Assembly: GCA_022661535.1 (NCBI GenBank)
Contig: JAKULF010000004.1
Location: 4,092,001-4,156,000 of the forward strand
Direction of reading: 5' to 3'
DNA: 64,000 nucleotides
DNA from: Eutypa lata
Lineage: Eukaryota > Ascomycota > Sordariomycetes > Xylariales > Diatrypaceae
Part shown: one piece after another, positions 1-12,411 of the stretch
How positions within the stretch are numbered: the stretch's first letter is position 1
Layout of the letters: each line of letters opens with the position of its first letter
Made by a program: the position numbers and the translations under genes
Notes under the pieces: model-generated
Seen by the model: only the letters and a program-made list of their open reading frames with translations
The model's database searches: none
Told to the model about the DNA's origin: nothing

Positions 1-658
1 CTGAAGCCCGTACTTTGGATCCCACCGGAACCAGCATGTGGGTGCGACTAGGCCCTTGTTTGCGAGCACTCGAAGCTTAATCTCAGGGGGGCAAGTCGGG
101 GAAACGGAACGAGCCTAAATCCGTTGTCGTTTTCCCTTCGGCAGGCATTAGTATAATAAGATGTAGATTGCTAGACACTACTTTCTTGTGGTACATGATC
201 CTACTATCTGTGAATATGAGTTGCCTTCCTGCAACAGTATAGAATGACGCGTTGTTAGAACTACCCCACAACATAAAACACCAATCCTCTTGGAGTATAT
301 CATATTAAGTGCCACCTGGTAAACCAGTGTTTCTATGGAGAAAAATAACGATTTGACTAAGACTTAAAGAACTACTTAATTTAAGTCGTTGCATTGCTAG
401 GTATTTAGAGCTTGATCTATATTTCGCGTTGAATATCGTGTCAAGGTCGGAGGAACAACGGATCATGAACAGGAAAAAGACAAAATAAAGTAAAATATAG
501 AAAAGAATGAAAGAAGGCAGGAAATTGACTAAGCCCGCTACTAAGAACTGCTAGTTGATGCTGAGGGGGGGTTCTCTGTTTGAGCCTCTAACTACCTATA
601 TGCCGGCGCTAGTCATGCAGGTACATCGAAGGTGACATCCTGATATTACGGTAGGTAG
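1..658. other. Gene-free left edge
   Basis: No open frame with recognisable protein character or splice structure was seen. This is moderately AT-rich intergenic sequence downstream of the PLAC8 gene. Confidence 0.5.
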
Positions 659-1327
659 TTACTGTCCTGGCTGATCTTTCCCCATATGCATGCCCTCGGG
701 GATTGACTGGTAACCCTCCGTAACGACAGTGCCTTGATTTTGCGACGTGCGACCTTTAACTTCGTTGTCCTGTTGGATGAGCGCGCAGCATGGGCACCAA
801 AACGCCGCGCAGCAATCCTTCATACCGCTTCCTTCGATTTGGAATTTCTCACGGATCTGACCTCGCTTCATCAGAGTAAGGCTGTTAGGGAAGAAAAGAA
901 TTGTTAGATGCTATTATTGGGCATGCATGGTAAGGACCGAAAAGAGGGGAAAGAAAGATTAGGATTGGAATTTGGGACTGATATAACTTACAGCCAGCTA
1001 GCTCCTAAAGCATTGAGGGCACAGAATATCATGCAGTCGCTATTGCAACTTCCGACTTCATCAGCAGGGTTGTTGAGGCGGGAGGCGGTTCGTCCAAAAA
1101 CTGCAGTACGTGATTTCTGTGAACATAGTCTTCTTGGATTCATTGTTTTCAAGGAAGAGGACTGTTCTGAAAAGAAGAAAATAGGAAACTAGGAACGGGG
1201 ACAAACGGGATGTATTATTCGGGATTCACGTACGAATACACGGTAAGTATGTACTGAGTAAGCACGAGTTACAAGGCGAGCAGTCCATCACCGAATGCTG
1301 CCATTCTTGGCTTACTTGACCTGCCAT
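659..1327 (-). CDS. PLAC8-family cysteine-rich protein, three exons
   Basis: The spliced model has exons 1327-1234, 1100-992 and 881-659, giving 141 aa. Introns of 133 and 110 bp run GTACGT...GCAG and GTAAGT...ACAG, and phases agree at both joins. The product carries the PLAC8 cysteine pattern: an N-terminal CSPC..C...LPC segment, a middle FGRT element followed by CNSDC, and the hallmark CCAAFWCPCCALIQQ near residue 100. PLAC8 proteins are small cysteine-rich, often membrane-associated proteins; plant and fungal members are linked to cadmium resistance or cell-size control, but the role here is not shown. The length is normal for a fungal PLAC8 protein. The start ATG is the first in frame, after a stretch with no open extension. 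Family assignment is firm; function is open. Confidence 0.82.
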
Positions 1328-2241
1328 GTTGAAAACAGAAGCGATGTCAGTTGTATAGAGCAGAACGAATGAATGTATGAGCCTGGGGGCCGCGTCAGAA
1401 ATGGATAAAATGAGGGACGAAGAAGTGTAAAGAACGAGAGAAGACTACTCCCTAGAGAAGAATGTCAAGATTCGGTCTAAAGCCTGAAGGGCTGCTGCTT
1501 AATAGTTTATATAAGGTCACCCATTATATCGGCATGCCTCTGTACGTAACAGTACGGATATAAGGACTATATACAGTTGCAACGCAAAAAGTGGACCACT
1601 GCTGGCTGGAAGACTGACCGCCTTATATCGCCTTATAGCACTGCCTGCCCTGCAAGGTTGTCGACGGATAGTACCGTGACAGCTTCCCCACCTCTAACTA
1701 GGGTATTTCGCCTACCCCGGGACACGATATTAGGAGGTTATTGGAGGCCTGTAGGTAGGTAGTGTATGTTCTTTCTGAAGCCGAATTATATTAGCTTGTT
1801 AGCTCTATGGGACTTGAAATATTTCGCGGCGTGAACTTAGTTACCACTACAGCGGTTATGATTTACGCCGCGATCTTTAAGTAGCTAAATCGTAGTTAAT
1901 ATAGTGTTCATTTTGTGAACCTTACATCGTAGTGCGCATGCTAATCATTACTCTGGCAATATTCATGAACCTAATTTGGAATTTGAGGCTCCAGTTACAG
2001 GGCGGTTCACCATCGAAACGATATAAAGTTGTGGAGCTCAACCAACCCGGCGTTCGAAATATTGGCAATTAACTTTTGTGCCTATCGGATTGAATATGCA
2101 TTTCTTTTACCGTTTTCGGAAACCGGGTCAGCAAATCATCCCAGGCTCCCGGCCCGCATTTCGAAGGAGTTCTGGTATTTTTATTTAACTTACTAATTAT
2201 CCTGAACACCAGCCATAATGTGAATCGATGGCTATATTACG
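1328..2241. other. Intergenic stretch
   Basis: No supported gene. It holds the upstream region of the PLAC8 gene and a short TAGG tetranucleotide run near 1753. Confidence 0.5.
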
Positions 2242-3213
2242 GTGACCAACAACACTGAAATACCTGAGCTATCAAGGGTTTCTACAGCTCAGATCCGTCA
2301 TATCTCCACTGGGATGTCTGTTCTCAAGGCAGTCGCTAAGAGAGCTAAGCTACCCCGGCGGTATCTTAATACATATAATGGTATCATTGTGGGAGTCACT
2401 ACTGTCAACTGGGCCGAGTCCTACGCGGGGTATATCTGGCCTCCCTTCTACATGGAGTTCACCTAGCAATATTCCCCGCAAATGTGAGCTGGACGGATGG
2501 AGATCTCATGTCCTAAACGTCAATAATGTCTTAGATAGTTCCAAAGACGGACTCACCGCAAAACCTGAGGGCTCCCGGGCTACTTTAAACCCTCCTATCA
2601 CGTCTGCGTCGCGTTCCACTGTGCTGATGCTAGTTCGAGTATGACTAAAAGGACTGCACGTCATATATACTTGGCAACCTCTTACCTAAGCTTCATTAAC
2701 TTAACTACCCCCTTTTCACACAACGATGCGATACACCTCATCCCAGATGCGAAGGTTCCAAGAACGAAACGTCTTCGATTGCTATAACTGACATCGTCAA
2801 AAAGTCAAGCGTAGCAGAAGTAAGCCCTAAAAGCAGCCATCCCTCGCTATAAACAAGACCCGGTAGTCTCTATTACAATCCACTTTGTAGAGCAGCAATG
2901 CTAGAGATGCAATGCAAGACACAAGGACTACGTCTACCAAATCCAGGAAGACTCCGTGATTCCAGTCCCAGAAAGTTACCTAACGTGGTTGGATCGGTCG
3001 TTAAAAGAATTGACTGGTGCTATTCGCTCCCATGGACTCGGCATCGATCCTGGTCGGGTTGGGGGTGGCGTGCTTGCTAACGCAAGCGTGAACATCAGGT
3101 TACCACTAATTAGAACACAGTCCCGACCGACTTGCGTCTGATTCTCTCGTTGAACATTCCAATGCCGAGGCCTTCATTGACAAGCTGAAAGAGGCTATGG
3201 ACGCTGCTGTTTA
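2242..3213 (+). pseudogene. Possible degenerate multi-exon gene, unidentified
   Basis: Several protein-like segments appear on the plus strand but do not join into one clean frame. They are about 2242-2463 (ends NWAESYAGYIWPPFYMEF then a stop), about 2463-2640 in another frame, about 2935-3080 (contains VPESYLTWLDRSLKEL), and about 3125-3213 (ends AFIDKLKEAMDAAV and a stop). The final two could be joined across an intron ending ACACAG near 3120, with a poor GCAAGC-type donor. No family was recognised. Either this is a decayed gene or a real gene whose introns could not be placed; the first reading is favoured because stops and frame changes interrupt the better segments. Confidence 0.28.
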
Positions 3214-4333
3214 GTTAACTTGCTAATCCTTATTTGCAGAACCGTTTGTACCCACTGAGCATTAGTAATGCTACTCTCGAACTCGCTGATCGGTAGTCGA
3301 CCTTCGCATGGGCCAGTGTCCTACACAAATTAGCCTGGGACGATAGGAATCTTTCTCTCGGCAACATAGCAGCTCATATCTGTCACCCCAGCTGCTTTGT
3401 ACGATAGACAACCTGTTACACACCTTCAGCCTACAACCCTAGAACAATAGAGCCGCGACATGGCTAATAGTCATAATGAACCACTTCGTCTATCGATGCC
3501 TTAGTTCGCTTCACCAAGACGCACAGTTTCGAGCTGGCACTCTTTCTTGGTCTGGATAACTTGAATCCATGAGATCCAATCATCAACTTGCTGCATATAT
3601 TCCTTAGATTAGTAGTCTCAAATAAGTTTGGACATTATTGCCCGGTTAAATCTTTTTTCCTTTTTACGAATGTTAAGCTGGCGATATGAGATGAATATGG
3701 GGAATGGCCGCGTTGTATTCAGAGAAATGGAGATGCTCAATGTATGCTGTCTCTAACAATATTGACGCCCTATCATATGAACAAGACAAGGAGATTAGTT
3801 AAGTAGAGGTTGTGCTAGAAATGTGTATAAGGCTGATAGGGTTAAGTGACGGTATTAATCCGAGGAAGAGGGGTTATACGTCTTCAGCGACCCATACTTT
3901 ATAGTAAAGGCTAAATTATACGGCAGACAAGGATGTTACTTAGTGTAGTGCGATAGTACTGTGGCATCGCGCCATTCAATGCAATAGGGGTCCAATAGGC
4001 CACTTTACTTTGATAGATAAGATGCCAAGTGTCCTTCATATGCCAGACCAATGGATTATGCATATTCTTCTCATTTTATTTACCGAGGATAGTCACCTTG
4101 TGTAGATTTACAACCATCTTAGCTGAAAGAACATTCATCTTTTTCAGCACTTTCAATTAGGCTAACAGAGTTACATGATCAAACAGTCTAAGTTGTTCAG
4201 GCTTGCAACTATGAACCTTTTCATCTACTTACTATAGCGCCCTGACAGTTACTTCCCTGACATTTACTAATTAAAATTATCTGGATCAATAACAACAGCC
4301 ATAGACGACAAGGATTGTTAACATAGATTCGAT
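3214..4333. other. Intergenic stretch
   Basis: AT-rich sequence without a supported gene, RNA or repeat. It contains the presumed promoter of the Ap4A phosphorylase gene at 4334. Confidence 0.5.
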
Positions 4334-5273
4334 ATGGACGAATTATCGATAATATCAAAGTTTGACAGCCTTGTTAAGTCCGGCCTAGTCCTATATGACG
4401 ATAAGCAAGAGGTCATTGAGCACATCGACGGAGAGCTTAAGGCAAGCATCACGAACATATACACAAACTCATGTCTAACCACCTTCGCTCTAGTTCCAAT
4501 TCGTCCTCACCTCTGCTCTCGCTAAAAAGCCCACTATCAAAACGTCTGAACCACAGGCGGAGAACAACAGCGAACCACAGCAGCAAGGCCGAGACGGAAG
4601 TGACATCGGCACGGTGGGGTTCGAGCTTGGCGACGTCAACACCACCCACTTCGTGACAGCCAACAAGTTCTGCTTTGCCAGGCCACATCTCATGCTCCTC
4701 ACTTCCGACGGACACCGGAAGCAATACGAGCCTTTGGACGAACAGGACCTGGCAGCGGCTTGGACTGTTTTGACCGCCGCCGTCGGCGGCGGCGACTACG
4801 TCGTCTTTTTCAACTGCGGTCAAGATGGAGGGTGCAGCCGGCTGCACAAGCACATGCAGCTGATACCCACACCAGCGCACAGCTTTGCAGCCTTTCTTGA
4901 TACTGAGGGCGGCGGCAAGGAGCCCAACGTTCCGTTTCGGTGGTTCTATCGGCGCTTTGGATCTCAAAATGTGACGCCTGCCCAGTTGATGAATGCTTAT
5001 ACCGACCTCCTGGAGCAAGCCACCAAGGTAGGGCAGGGCCTCTCCGAGCATGCTGGCGCTTCCCCGCCTGGAGCAGCATGTCCGCATAATTTGGTCTTTA
5101 CGAAGCGGTGGATGGTTTTGCTCCCGCGGCGACGAGCAGGTGTCAACAAGGAGGCAGGGGCCAATTCAATAGGCATGTTAGGTGTCATCGCTGTTGCCAC
5201 AAGGAATGAAGTTAATACTTGGATTCGATTGGGGCCAACGAATACCCTGAGAGAACTTGGTGTGCCGAAATAA
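4334..5273 (+). CDS. apa2: Diadenosine tetraphosphate phosphorylase (ATP adenylyltransferase), APA1/APA2 type
   Basis: Exons 4334-4441 and 4494-5273 give 295 aa, close to the size of fungal Apa1/Apa2. The enzyme phosphorolyses Ap4A to ADP and ATP in the cytosol and controls dinucleotide polyphosphate levels. The N-terminus (GELKF then ALAKKP) and the nucleotide-binding segment TTHFVTANKF are family signatures. The HIT-like catalytic motif LHKHMQLIP lies near residues 152-160. The 52-bp intron is GC-AG: the donor is GCAAGC directly after codon 36, with branch GTCTAACC and acceptor CTCTAG. No GT donor in this stretch restores the FQFVLTSALAKKP reading, so the GC donor is strongly implied. The C-terminal NTLRELGVP matches the family ending. 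Whether it is the Apa1 or Apa2 paralogue cannot be decided from sequence alone. Confidence 0.88.
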
Positions 5274-7308
5274 GATATGGGTGGTTATTGTTGCAGCCAG
5301 CTGATCTACAGTTGTGGAGTATGGGGGGGGCAATGGAAAGTCATATTTGTATAGTTAAGGGGAAGCTCTAGATACTGTATAAAAAGAATACTATGCGTAT
5401 AAGGTGGTGGGCTTTGGAATAAGGTAGTTTCTGCTCCATATGTCTTACATAATCATTCTCCTTATCATAGGGGGTTCCTAAACACAACTGGTATCAAAGC
5501 TACTAGCTCCCCCTTTGTAGATAACACCCTTATTCACATCCCCGCTTTCGCGGTGAATTAAACAACAGCACCTAGATTCATTAAAACGTATTGTGACTCG
5601 TGATAAATACACTCTCCTCACTCCAAGATCGGTTTCCGTAATAAACGAAGTGGAACCAGCCATCGAAGATCGGATAATGCTACTCTGAAATATCAGTAGC
5701 GGTATCTAATGACGAGGAGCACATAATTTGCATAAGTAGGCATCTAACTGATGATGTCATGAGATTTTTCAATATCTCAAGTTTGCCATGAATTCATTTC
5801 ACGAATTGAAGAAATACATTCGCTTCCTGGCTGTTTCACCCCTTGTTGTTATGTTCATTCCAGATTTCGATCCTCTTGTTGTCCTAGTGTAATATCTTTT
5901 TAGTAACGTTAGGCAGTGGGAATGTAGGTTGTATCATCGCAATGATGATAATGCCGAGATTTCACCTTCTAATGATGTTTTGCCATGGGCAGCTAAGGTC
6001 ATCATGTGCTCAGCTTAAGGTCGTGTCCAACTAAATGCAGCAAACTCAGCTCATCAACTAAATAATCTTGGGAGGAATACTTCATGGAATGATGTGCATG
6101 TGTCTGAGACTGGACAGAGGTCTTGTAGCTTTAAAGTTATGTTCGTCCTGTGACATTTATTATTTACATTGTAATCTAGGGCATGCTTTATAAATACCAT
6201 GCCACATATTGAACGGGTCAAATCAAGAGTAGCCTGATATCTAAAGCCGGTCTAATACAACTAGGCGGTACTATGATGACACGGATAGGGATGGCATGCG
6301 TCTATGAATCTCCACGATAAGGTCAGAGTATTGGGTTGGAGAGTGAAAGGAATCTAGCTGAGTAGCTGCTATGCCGAACTACCCTACTTATAGTACGACA
6401 GTGAATGACTTGTCATGGCAACCACTCCCTAGGCATCCAACCTATCTCCAAGGTGGTATCCCACCGCTTATACCACATACAACCACCACCATCGTAACAG
6501 CACTTAGGGACATGTGACCTCACAGATGCCTACCTAGAGCGGTGCCTCCAGCGAGGCTAGTGTTTGACCGAAGGGCACGTGCTTCTAACTACAAAGCAGT
6601 CTACGGAGTAACTAGGTATGTATATTTAGCCGGTGGAAGGCATATAAGTCTAATTAATAACATAATTTTCAGCGAAGTAGCTAATACACTATGGTGCAGC
6701 GGTGCCGCAACGCGGACCGAATTTACACATTCTTCATCTCTCAATTGGACTCCTTTCCCACTTCCCCGGGACCCCTGCACCCTTCGCTTATTTTTTTTAG
6801 GGGTTCGAATCCGGAACAAACAACTCTTTTTTTTCCTTCGTCTTTTCTCCACGGATTTTCTTTTTCTTTCAAATTTAGCTACTGGAGGGCACGCCTTTTT
6901 TTTCTTTCTTTTTCTTCTCTATTTTCCCTTTCCAATACCTAGGTTGAATTACTTATTCCATTATCACCTGTTAGCAACACACGTATAAGTGCATTGTTCG
7001 GTGGCATAACTAAGTGGTTTCTTTTTTTCTTAGGCATAATATTCAAGTTCCTAGGTATCTTTTGGTGGTCTTACCAGCGCCGTTCTTCTTCATCATGTTC
7101 ATAAAGCTCCAAATCACCAAACCTGATTTTAACCTTTGGCTCCTGGGAGATTGCAACGACTACTAGACGCCTATGACAAATCCCTCGCAAATTCAGCGGT
7201 CGATCTTAGGATATACAATATTCTTGAATATTATTTATTTCAGTCTTAGGCAAATTTATTACTGCATATTTCAAGCATCCTTGGGGCCAAGTTACGAGCC
7301 TAATGTAC
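5274..7308. other. Intergenic stretch
   Basis: No supported gene in about 2 kb. A T-rich, polypyrimidine-biased block spans about 6730-6945. Open frames there are low-complexity (F/S/L-rich on plus, K/R-rich on minus) and are not taken as genes. Confidence 0.5.
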
Positions 7309-8749
7309 CTATACGGTGAAACCGACAGCCTTCCTACCTATGTCCCCGTTAAGGATGGTATTGTTGCCGGGATACCCCTTCAGCGCGCTCTCGTTGCACC
7401 CACGGAAATCTTCAGGGGGTGTCCCGCTTAAAAACGCTTCCAGCTGGCGCTTCACGTAGGCCGAGTTGATCTCTGTCGTTGGCGTGGCTGCTATGTAGGC
7501 TACGCTCGAGACACCCTCACCCTTATGCTCGATCTCGACAGCATGGCACATCTATGTGACAGTAAAAAATGAGGTATTAGCGTGCGTCTCACATTCATCG
7601 TCAATTATTCTGATGGATAGGTAGGTGAACTTACATCACAGTGCCACCACACAGTATCGCCTGGGCCCATCTTGGGAATGTGAACTAGACACTCCTTGAG
7701 CCGTAGATGGGGGAAAGCGTCCGGGCTCAACTCCTGCGAGGTGTTCCTCCACACGCCCGGGAACCACGGGTCTTCGGTATCAAAGATCCACTTTTCCGCA
7801 TCCAGGATGTCGTCTTTGTTTACCGGCGGTTTGAAGAAGGGTCGTAGGAGCACATAAGCGATGGAGGTCTTGACTTCCGGGAACAGCATCAGGCTGCCCT
7901 CGTGGGCGCCCGCCGCCGTGAGCGCCGTCCAGCCCTGGTAGAGGCGGAGGACGTGCGAATGGGCATCGCCCAGAAAGTGTGCCGGGTTCGCTCTTTTGCG
8001 ATCCGTGAGGTCGTACGGGTCGTATTCGCCAGGGCTACCGGTCCAGACCTGCTCGTAGACCTTGCGGTAATCCGGATCGGCCCAGCGGCTTAAGCTGCCC
8101 GCGTCGATGTGCGGCCCGAGGCCCCGGAACGGTACGCCAGGGGGTCGGATGCGTACCGCATCGGCGTAAACCAGGGGTTCGGCGAAGGCTTTACCGGTAT
8201 CATCGTCATCGTGCCACATTTCGTTGAGCGCCCGATGCAGAGCCATAGCACGCGGGTGCGTACGTGCCTCCATTTGCGTCCGGGACCAATACAGGCTCAA
8301 TAAGAAAGGTGCCTCGGCCGGCCATCCTATCAAAAGTGATTAGTGATATAGAATATGAGACGAAAGCCTTGACGTTACTTACCATCGATGGCCCCCTTAT
8401 TCTCCTGCACATACGTGCTAAGGTCCTCGAACCAGTCATTTGCAGCCTCTTCGGGGACAAGACCACGAATCACAAAGCATCCCACATCTCGCAAGCGCTG
8501 CTTCTCCTCATCACCAAGCTTGAAGAAGTCGTCATAAGCCAGCTCGGGAATGACACCGGTACGCTTAGTTGCGATCTCGTCCGTCAAGGTCTTCAGCCTG
8601 TCGCAGACAGCGAGCCAACTCTTTCGCAATGCCGCCTCCCCATGTGCAGCGGCAATCTCTTTCTTGATCTTTACATTCTCGGGGTCCAACTCGCCAGTCT
8701 CGGGCGTCATCTCGGGCCAATCCGGCCAGTCTTGAACAGGGTTAGGCAT
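7309..8749 (-). CDS. DUF1479 protein, putative 2-oxoglutarate/Fe(II) oxygenase-like
   Basis: Exons 8749-8383, 8326-7635 and 7551-7309 give 433 aa, the usual DUF1479 size. Introns of 56 and 83 bp have GTAAGT donors and TAG acceptors, with joins DGWPAE and HCDMCHAVE matching family sequence. DUF1479 belongs to the cupin-fold 2OG-Fe(II) dioxygenase-like proteins. The candidate metal motif HIDAGSLSRW (His and Asp near residue 195) and a second conserved WWHCDMCHAVE histidine near residues 350-357 are both present. The substrate is unknown for the family. The gene is divergent from the sugar transporter at 9489, with a 740-bp shared upstream region that suggests common control. The family call is confident; the biochemical activity is inferred. 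Confidence 0.87.
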
Positions 8750-9488
8750 GATGTCCGGGATCTTAGATCATTTGTTAGGAGGCTGAATGCTGGGGTTGAG
8801 GAGAACAACCGGAATTCTGCGTGCGAATACGGAAATCATCAATATTTCATCTCGGGTTTCACGAATGGGGGAAATCACGGTAGTTGTCTGATCAGCGCTC
8901 TTATTGACCAAGTGGGAATCGGGAGGGCCGACCCCAATAATGCATTGCTTGATAACTTGGTTATCTACCATGCCTACCTATAGCTTATCTCTCCCAACCC
9001 GCTTGTCGAGACGGGCCGACACCAATCTTCATAAGCCTTCAGATTGGCTCTCATCCTCTCATAGGCTGTCGGATCTCCCGCCATGCTATAACATCCATTT
9101 CCGTTTTTGAGTAACATATCTAAAGTTTTAAACTAGATACCTTAGTAGAGATCCACCCCCGCAGCTATTCCCAGAACCGGTAGAGGGCCAACCTCCATTC
9201 CCCCATATCTGCCAAGATAGCAGCGACCTGGACCAGGCTAGATTTAAATCACCAAGATAAGGACGACGTAGGCTTGCTAGTGCGTTGGTGTATTGTGTAG
9301 TAGCTATAAGAGTAAATAGAATGGCTGCTATAAGTAAAACAGTTGTCATCCGACATCATTCTGATTTGACTTAAGTCAAAGTGATTGAATCCGCGACTTT
9401 CGCATTCGACTGTCTCTTCTCCTTACTTTGCAAAAGACCCAATCTCCTGGCATTAGACTGACCATATCGGCCGGCGGAATTAGTCACC
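8750..9488. promoter_or_regulatory. Shared divergent upstream region (DUF1479 / sugar transporter)
   Basis: This 739-bp spacer lies between two divergent start codons. No coding frame in it is convincing. It must hold both promoters; no specific operator was identified. Confidence 0.4.
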
Positions 9489-11474
9489 ATGGCGAACTCC
9501 AAGATTACTCTTCTGCTCCTGCTATGGTGCTCGAGCATTATGTCGACGGTAAGCGCAACACACTGCCTTAAGAGAGACGCAAGCTATGCAATAGGCGTCT
9601 AACATTATATAATTCTCTAGTCACTGGGATATGATTCGTCCATGATGTGAGTATATGCATATTTCCTATGACTTCCCGATGTTTGACATTCATCTGAAAG
9701 GACGAAGAACTGAGAGACAATAGGTCCGGCCTCAACATCTTGCCCTCTTACACGGACTACTTTGAGCTAGATACCGTCACCTTGGCACTGCAGTCGTCCA
9801 TGTCCTGGGCTGGTTGCGCTGTGGCTGGTCTTGGCTACGGAAAACTGACCGACTGGGTCGGGAGGAAGAAGGCAATGTGGATCAGCGCCGTTATTACTCT
9901 TATTGGCATCATACTCCAAACGGCTGCTCAGAATATCGCCATGTTCGTCGTTGCTCGCTTCATCGTCGGCATCGGTAACGGCGCTACATTCATCTGCGGT
10001 CCTATCTATCTTGCCGAGATCTTCCCGCTCAAGTGGCGAGGCATTGGTCTGGCCATCTTTATGGACTTCTTCTATGTCGGTATGAAACACTACGCCCCTA
10101 GCTTTAGCCTCTTTACCCTGTCCCACTAACCAGCTTCTCTTGTCGTTAGGTGGGCTTCTCTCCTCTGGAATCACGTACGGCACGGCCAAAATACCGACCA
10201 CTTGGGCTTGGCGGCTGCCTTCCCTCCTGCAGGCCTTCTTCATGGTTGTCGCTGTGATTGTGTTGCCCTGGGTGCCGGAGTCGCCTAGATGGCTGGTGTA
10301 CCAGGACCGCCACGCAGAGGCTCTCAACGCCATTGCAGTGACCCAGGCTGATGGCAACGTGGAGGATCCAGTCGTGCTGTTGACGTACCAGGAGATCATC
10401 GACACCTTGAAGACCGAGGTAGAAACAGGGCAGAAGACCAGCTATCGTGACCTCGTCAAGTCGAAGCAGAGCATGAGGAGGCTAATGCTAGCCTCGTCTG
10501 TAGCTGTCATCTCTATGGTCTCCGGTAAGGGAATAGTCTCAATCTCCCGAGTCTGCCCGCCGCGTGAACTAACGATCGAGTGTTTTAGGAAACAACATCA
10601 TCACATTCTATCTTGGCACAATGCTGACCAACGCTGGCATTACCGACACCACCACGCAACTAGAGATTGTAAGAAGCCTATCCCGCATTCTAGACAGGGG
10701 TATACGTGATCAACTCGACTAACAAGTACTAGAACATCGTATTGAATGCTTGGTGTCTCGTGGCTGCCATGGCTGGTACGTTCATGCTGGACACTGTTGG
10801 GCGGCGTCCCTTGGCTATCTATTCATCGGCGTTGATGACCCTCTTCATCTTCCTTGTGGGAGCCTTGACCAAAGGTAGAGTACCGATCTGTTATTGTATC
10901 TCGGAGACGAACTCTCTAACAATTTTGTTCTGAAGTCTATGGAACTACCGACAACACTTCCGGTATATATGGCACCGTAGCCTGTATATTCTTGTTCCAG
11001 GGATCCTACAGTCTGGGATGGACACCCCTAGCTATGTTGTATCCACCGGAGGTGCTCAATTACTCTATCCGATCAGTGGGTATGGGTGTCTACACGTTCC
11101 TTGCGAACGGAGCTGGGTAAGTTCCCATCATATCCGAACAGTCTGGCCGGGCCTTGCATAACTGACGAGTTTCCCACGACAGGGTGATGGTGACGATGGC
11201 GTTTCCCATAGCGCTCGACGTGATTGGCTGGAAGACGTACATGATCAACGGCGCGTGGGATGTGCTCCAGGTCATCTTCGTCATCATATTCTGGGTTGAG
11301 ACCAAGGGCAGGACGCTGGAAGAGATCGACGAGACCTTTGAGGGCCCGAGTGCCGCAACTGCTATTCACGTCCAAGATGTCATTGAAGGAAGGGATCCCG
11401 GTCTTCTTCTTAAGGGCCAGGACATTGTGACCACCAAAGATGGGGGCAGGAGCGGACCAGTCGAGGATGCTTGA
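9489..11474 (+). CDS. MFS sugar porter, eight exons
   Basis: Exons 9489-9548, 9621-9646, 9724-10079, 10150-10524, 10589-10668, 10733-10874, 10936-11116 and 11183-11474 give 503 aa. All introns are 60-77 bp with GT-AG ends and consistent phases. It is a plasma-membrane hexose/disaccharide-type facilitator or proton symporter of the sugar porter family. Signatures are KLTDWVGRKKAM between TM2 and TM3 (about residue 67), PESPRWLVY after TM6 (about 190), GRRPLAIYS after TM8 and VETKGRTLEEID after TM12 (about 445). The N-terminal cytosolic tail is very short, so the protein starts almost in TM1. Fungal lactose-permease/sugar transporter types are the nearest in style; the substrate cannot be read from sequence. 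It is divergent with the DUF1479 gene. Confidence 0.9.
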
Positions 11475-12105
11475 GTTAAGAGATGTTAACGGCACGGGGC
11501 GAAACGGACATTGAGGTCGTCAATCAGCGGGTGGTCTCTAAAGTGTTGAAGTAGTGCTTGGATTGTACAGAGCGATTAGGTCCTATAGTCTATTGAAGTT
11601 TTTAAAATATAGCTGGGCAGTTTATTTTTATTACGTGAATAAAATTTAGTTACAGCAGAGCATTTGCGGTCAGTAGAGGGGGTGGCCATTGGGCTGAGCT
11701 TAGCTGCGAAACGGAGGTAAATAGATAGGATAAAAGGGGACCATACCTAATCTTCGAAATAATAAGCCACGCCCGTTTAGTGTATGTCCGTATTTATCTT
11801 GATGATAGCACTGAAATGAAATAAGGGGAAAGCCCTTGCGTACGTATGCTGCAGGTGTGTGAAGAGAAGTGAAGCTTGTCCGACAGCTATCTCAATAGGT
11901 ATCCGACTGGCTCCGGGAACACGGGAGCATGATAAGAACTTCGGAGTGATCCTGAAGTCGCTTTGAATTTGGCATATTAGTATTACACGCTTGAGACTTG
12001 GGGCGAGAACATGCTTCGTTGTTGGTCCTATCGACGACGCCCACTGTTGGTGTTCTAACTAGACGATGGGGCGTCCGGTCAGGTTCAATCGGGCGGTCGG
12101 AGGGG
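11475..12105. other. Spacer between the transporter and the retrotransposon
   Basis: No gene is supported. Base composition is normal right up to the LTR boundary, in sharp contrast with the element that follows. Confidence 0.5.
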
Positions 12106-12109
12106 CCGA
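12106..12109. repeat. Left target-site duplication (CCGA)
   Basis: CCGA directly precedes the TGTG start of the left LTR. The same four bases follow the CACA end of the right LTR at 17836-17839. Confidence 0.65.
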
Positions 12110-12411
12110 TGTGCTTTCTGGTCCCGCTTCCTATGACCCCAAATGCTTACGTAATGTATTTATTTTAAGATTCTTTAAAACTTAGAACTCGAAATTAATT
12201 AATTAAAAAAGAAAAAAAAAAGAAATTATTTAATAATTAATAAATTTTATAAATATTAAAATATAAAAAAAATTTTTTAAAAATTTTATAATAACTTTTT
12301 TATTATAAGTTTACGTATTATAAATTCTTTATTATATAATCTTTTTATTATAAAAAGCTTTATTATATTATATAATATAAGATTTTTATTATTTAACTTT
12401 AAAAATTTATA
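12110..12411. repeat. Left LTR, outer edge not RIP-mutated
   Basis: The first ~35 bp keep normal GC (TGTGCTTTCTGG...), and the rest is heavily C-to-T/G-to-A changed. It aligns end to end with 17535-17835. Confidence 0.82.

Noticed and set aside
6785..6815. GGTTCGAATCC string that looks like a tRNA T-loop
   Set aside because: The flanking bases do not form a five-pair T-stem, and no acceptor, D or anticodon arm lies at the right distance on either strand.
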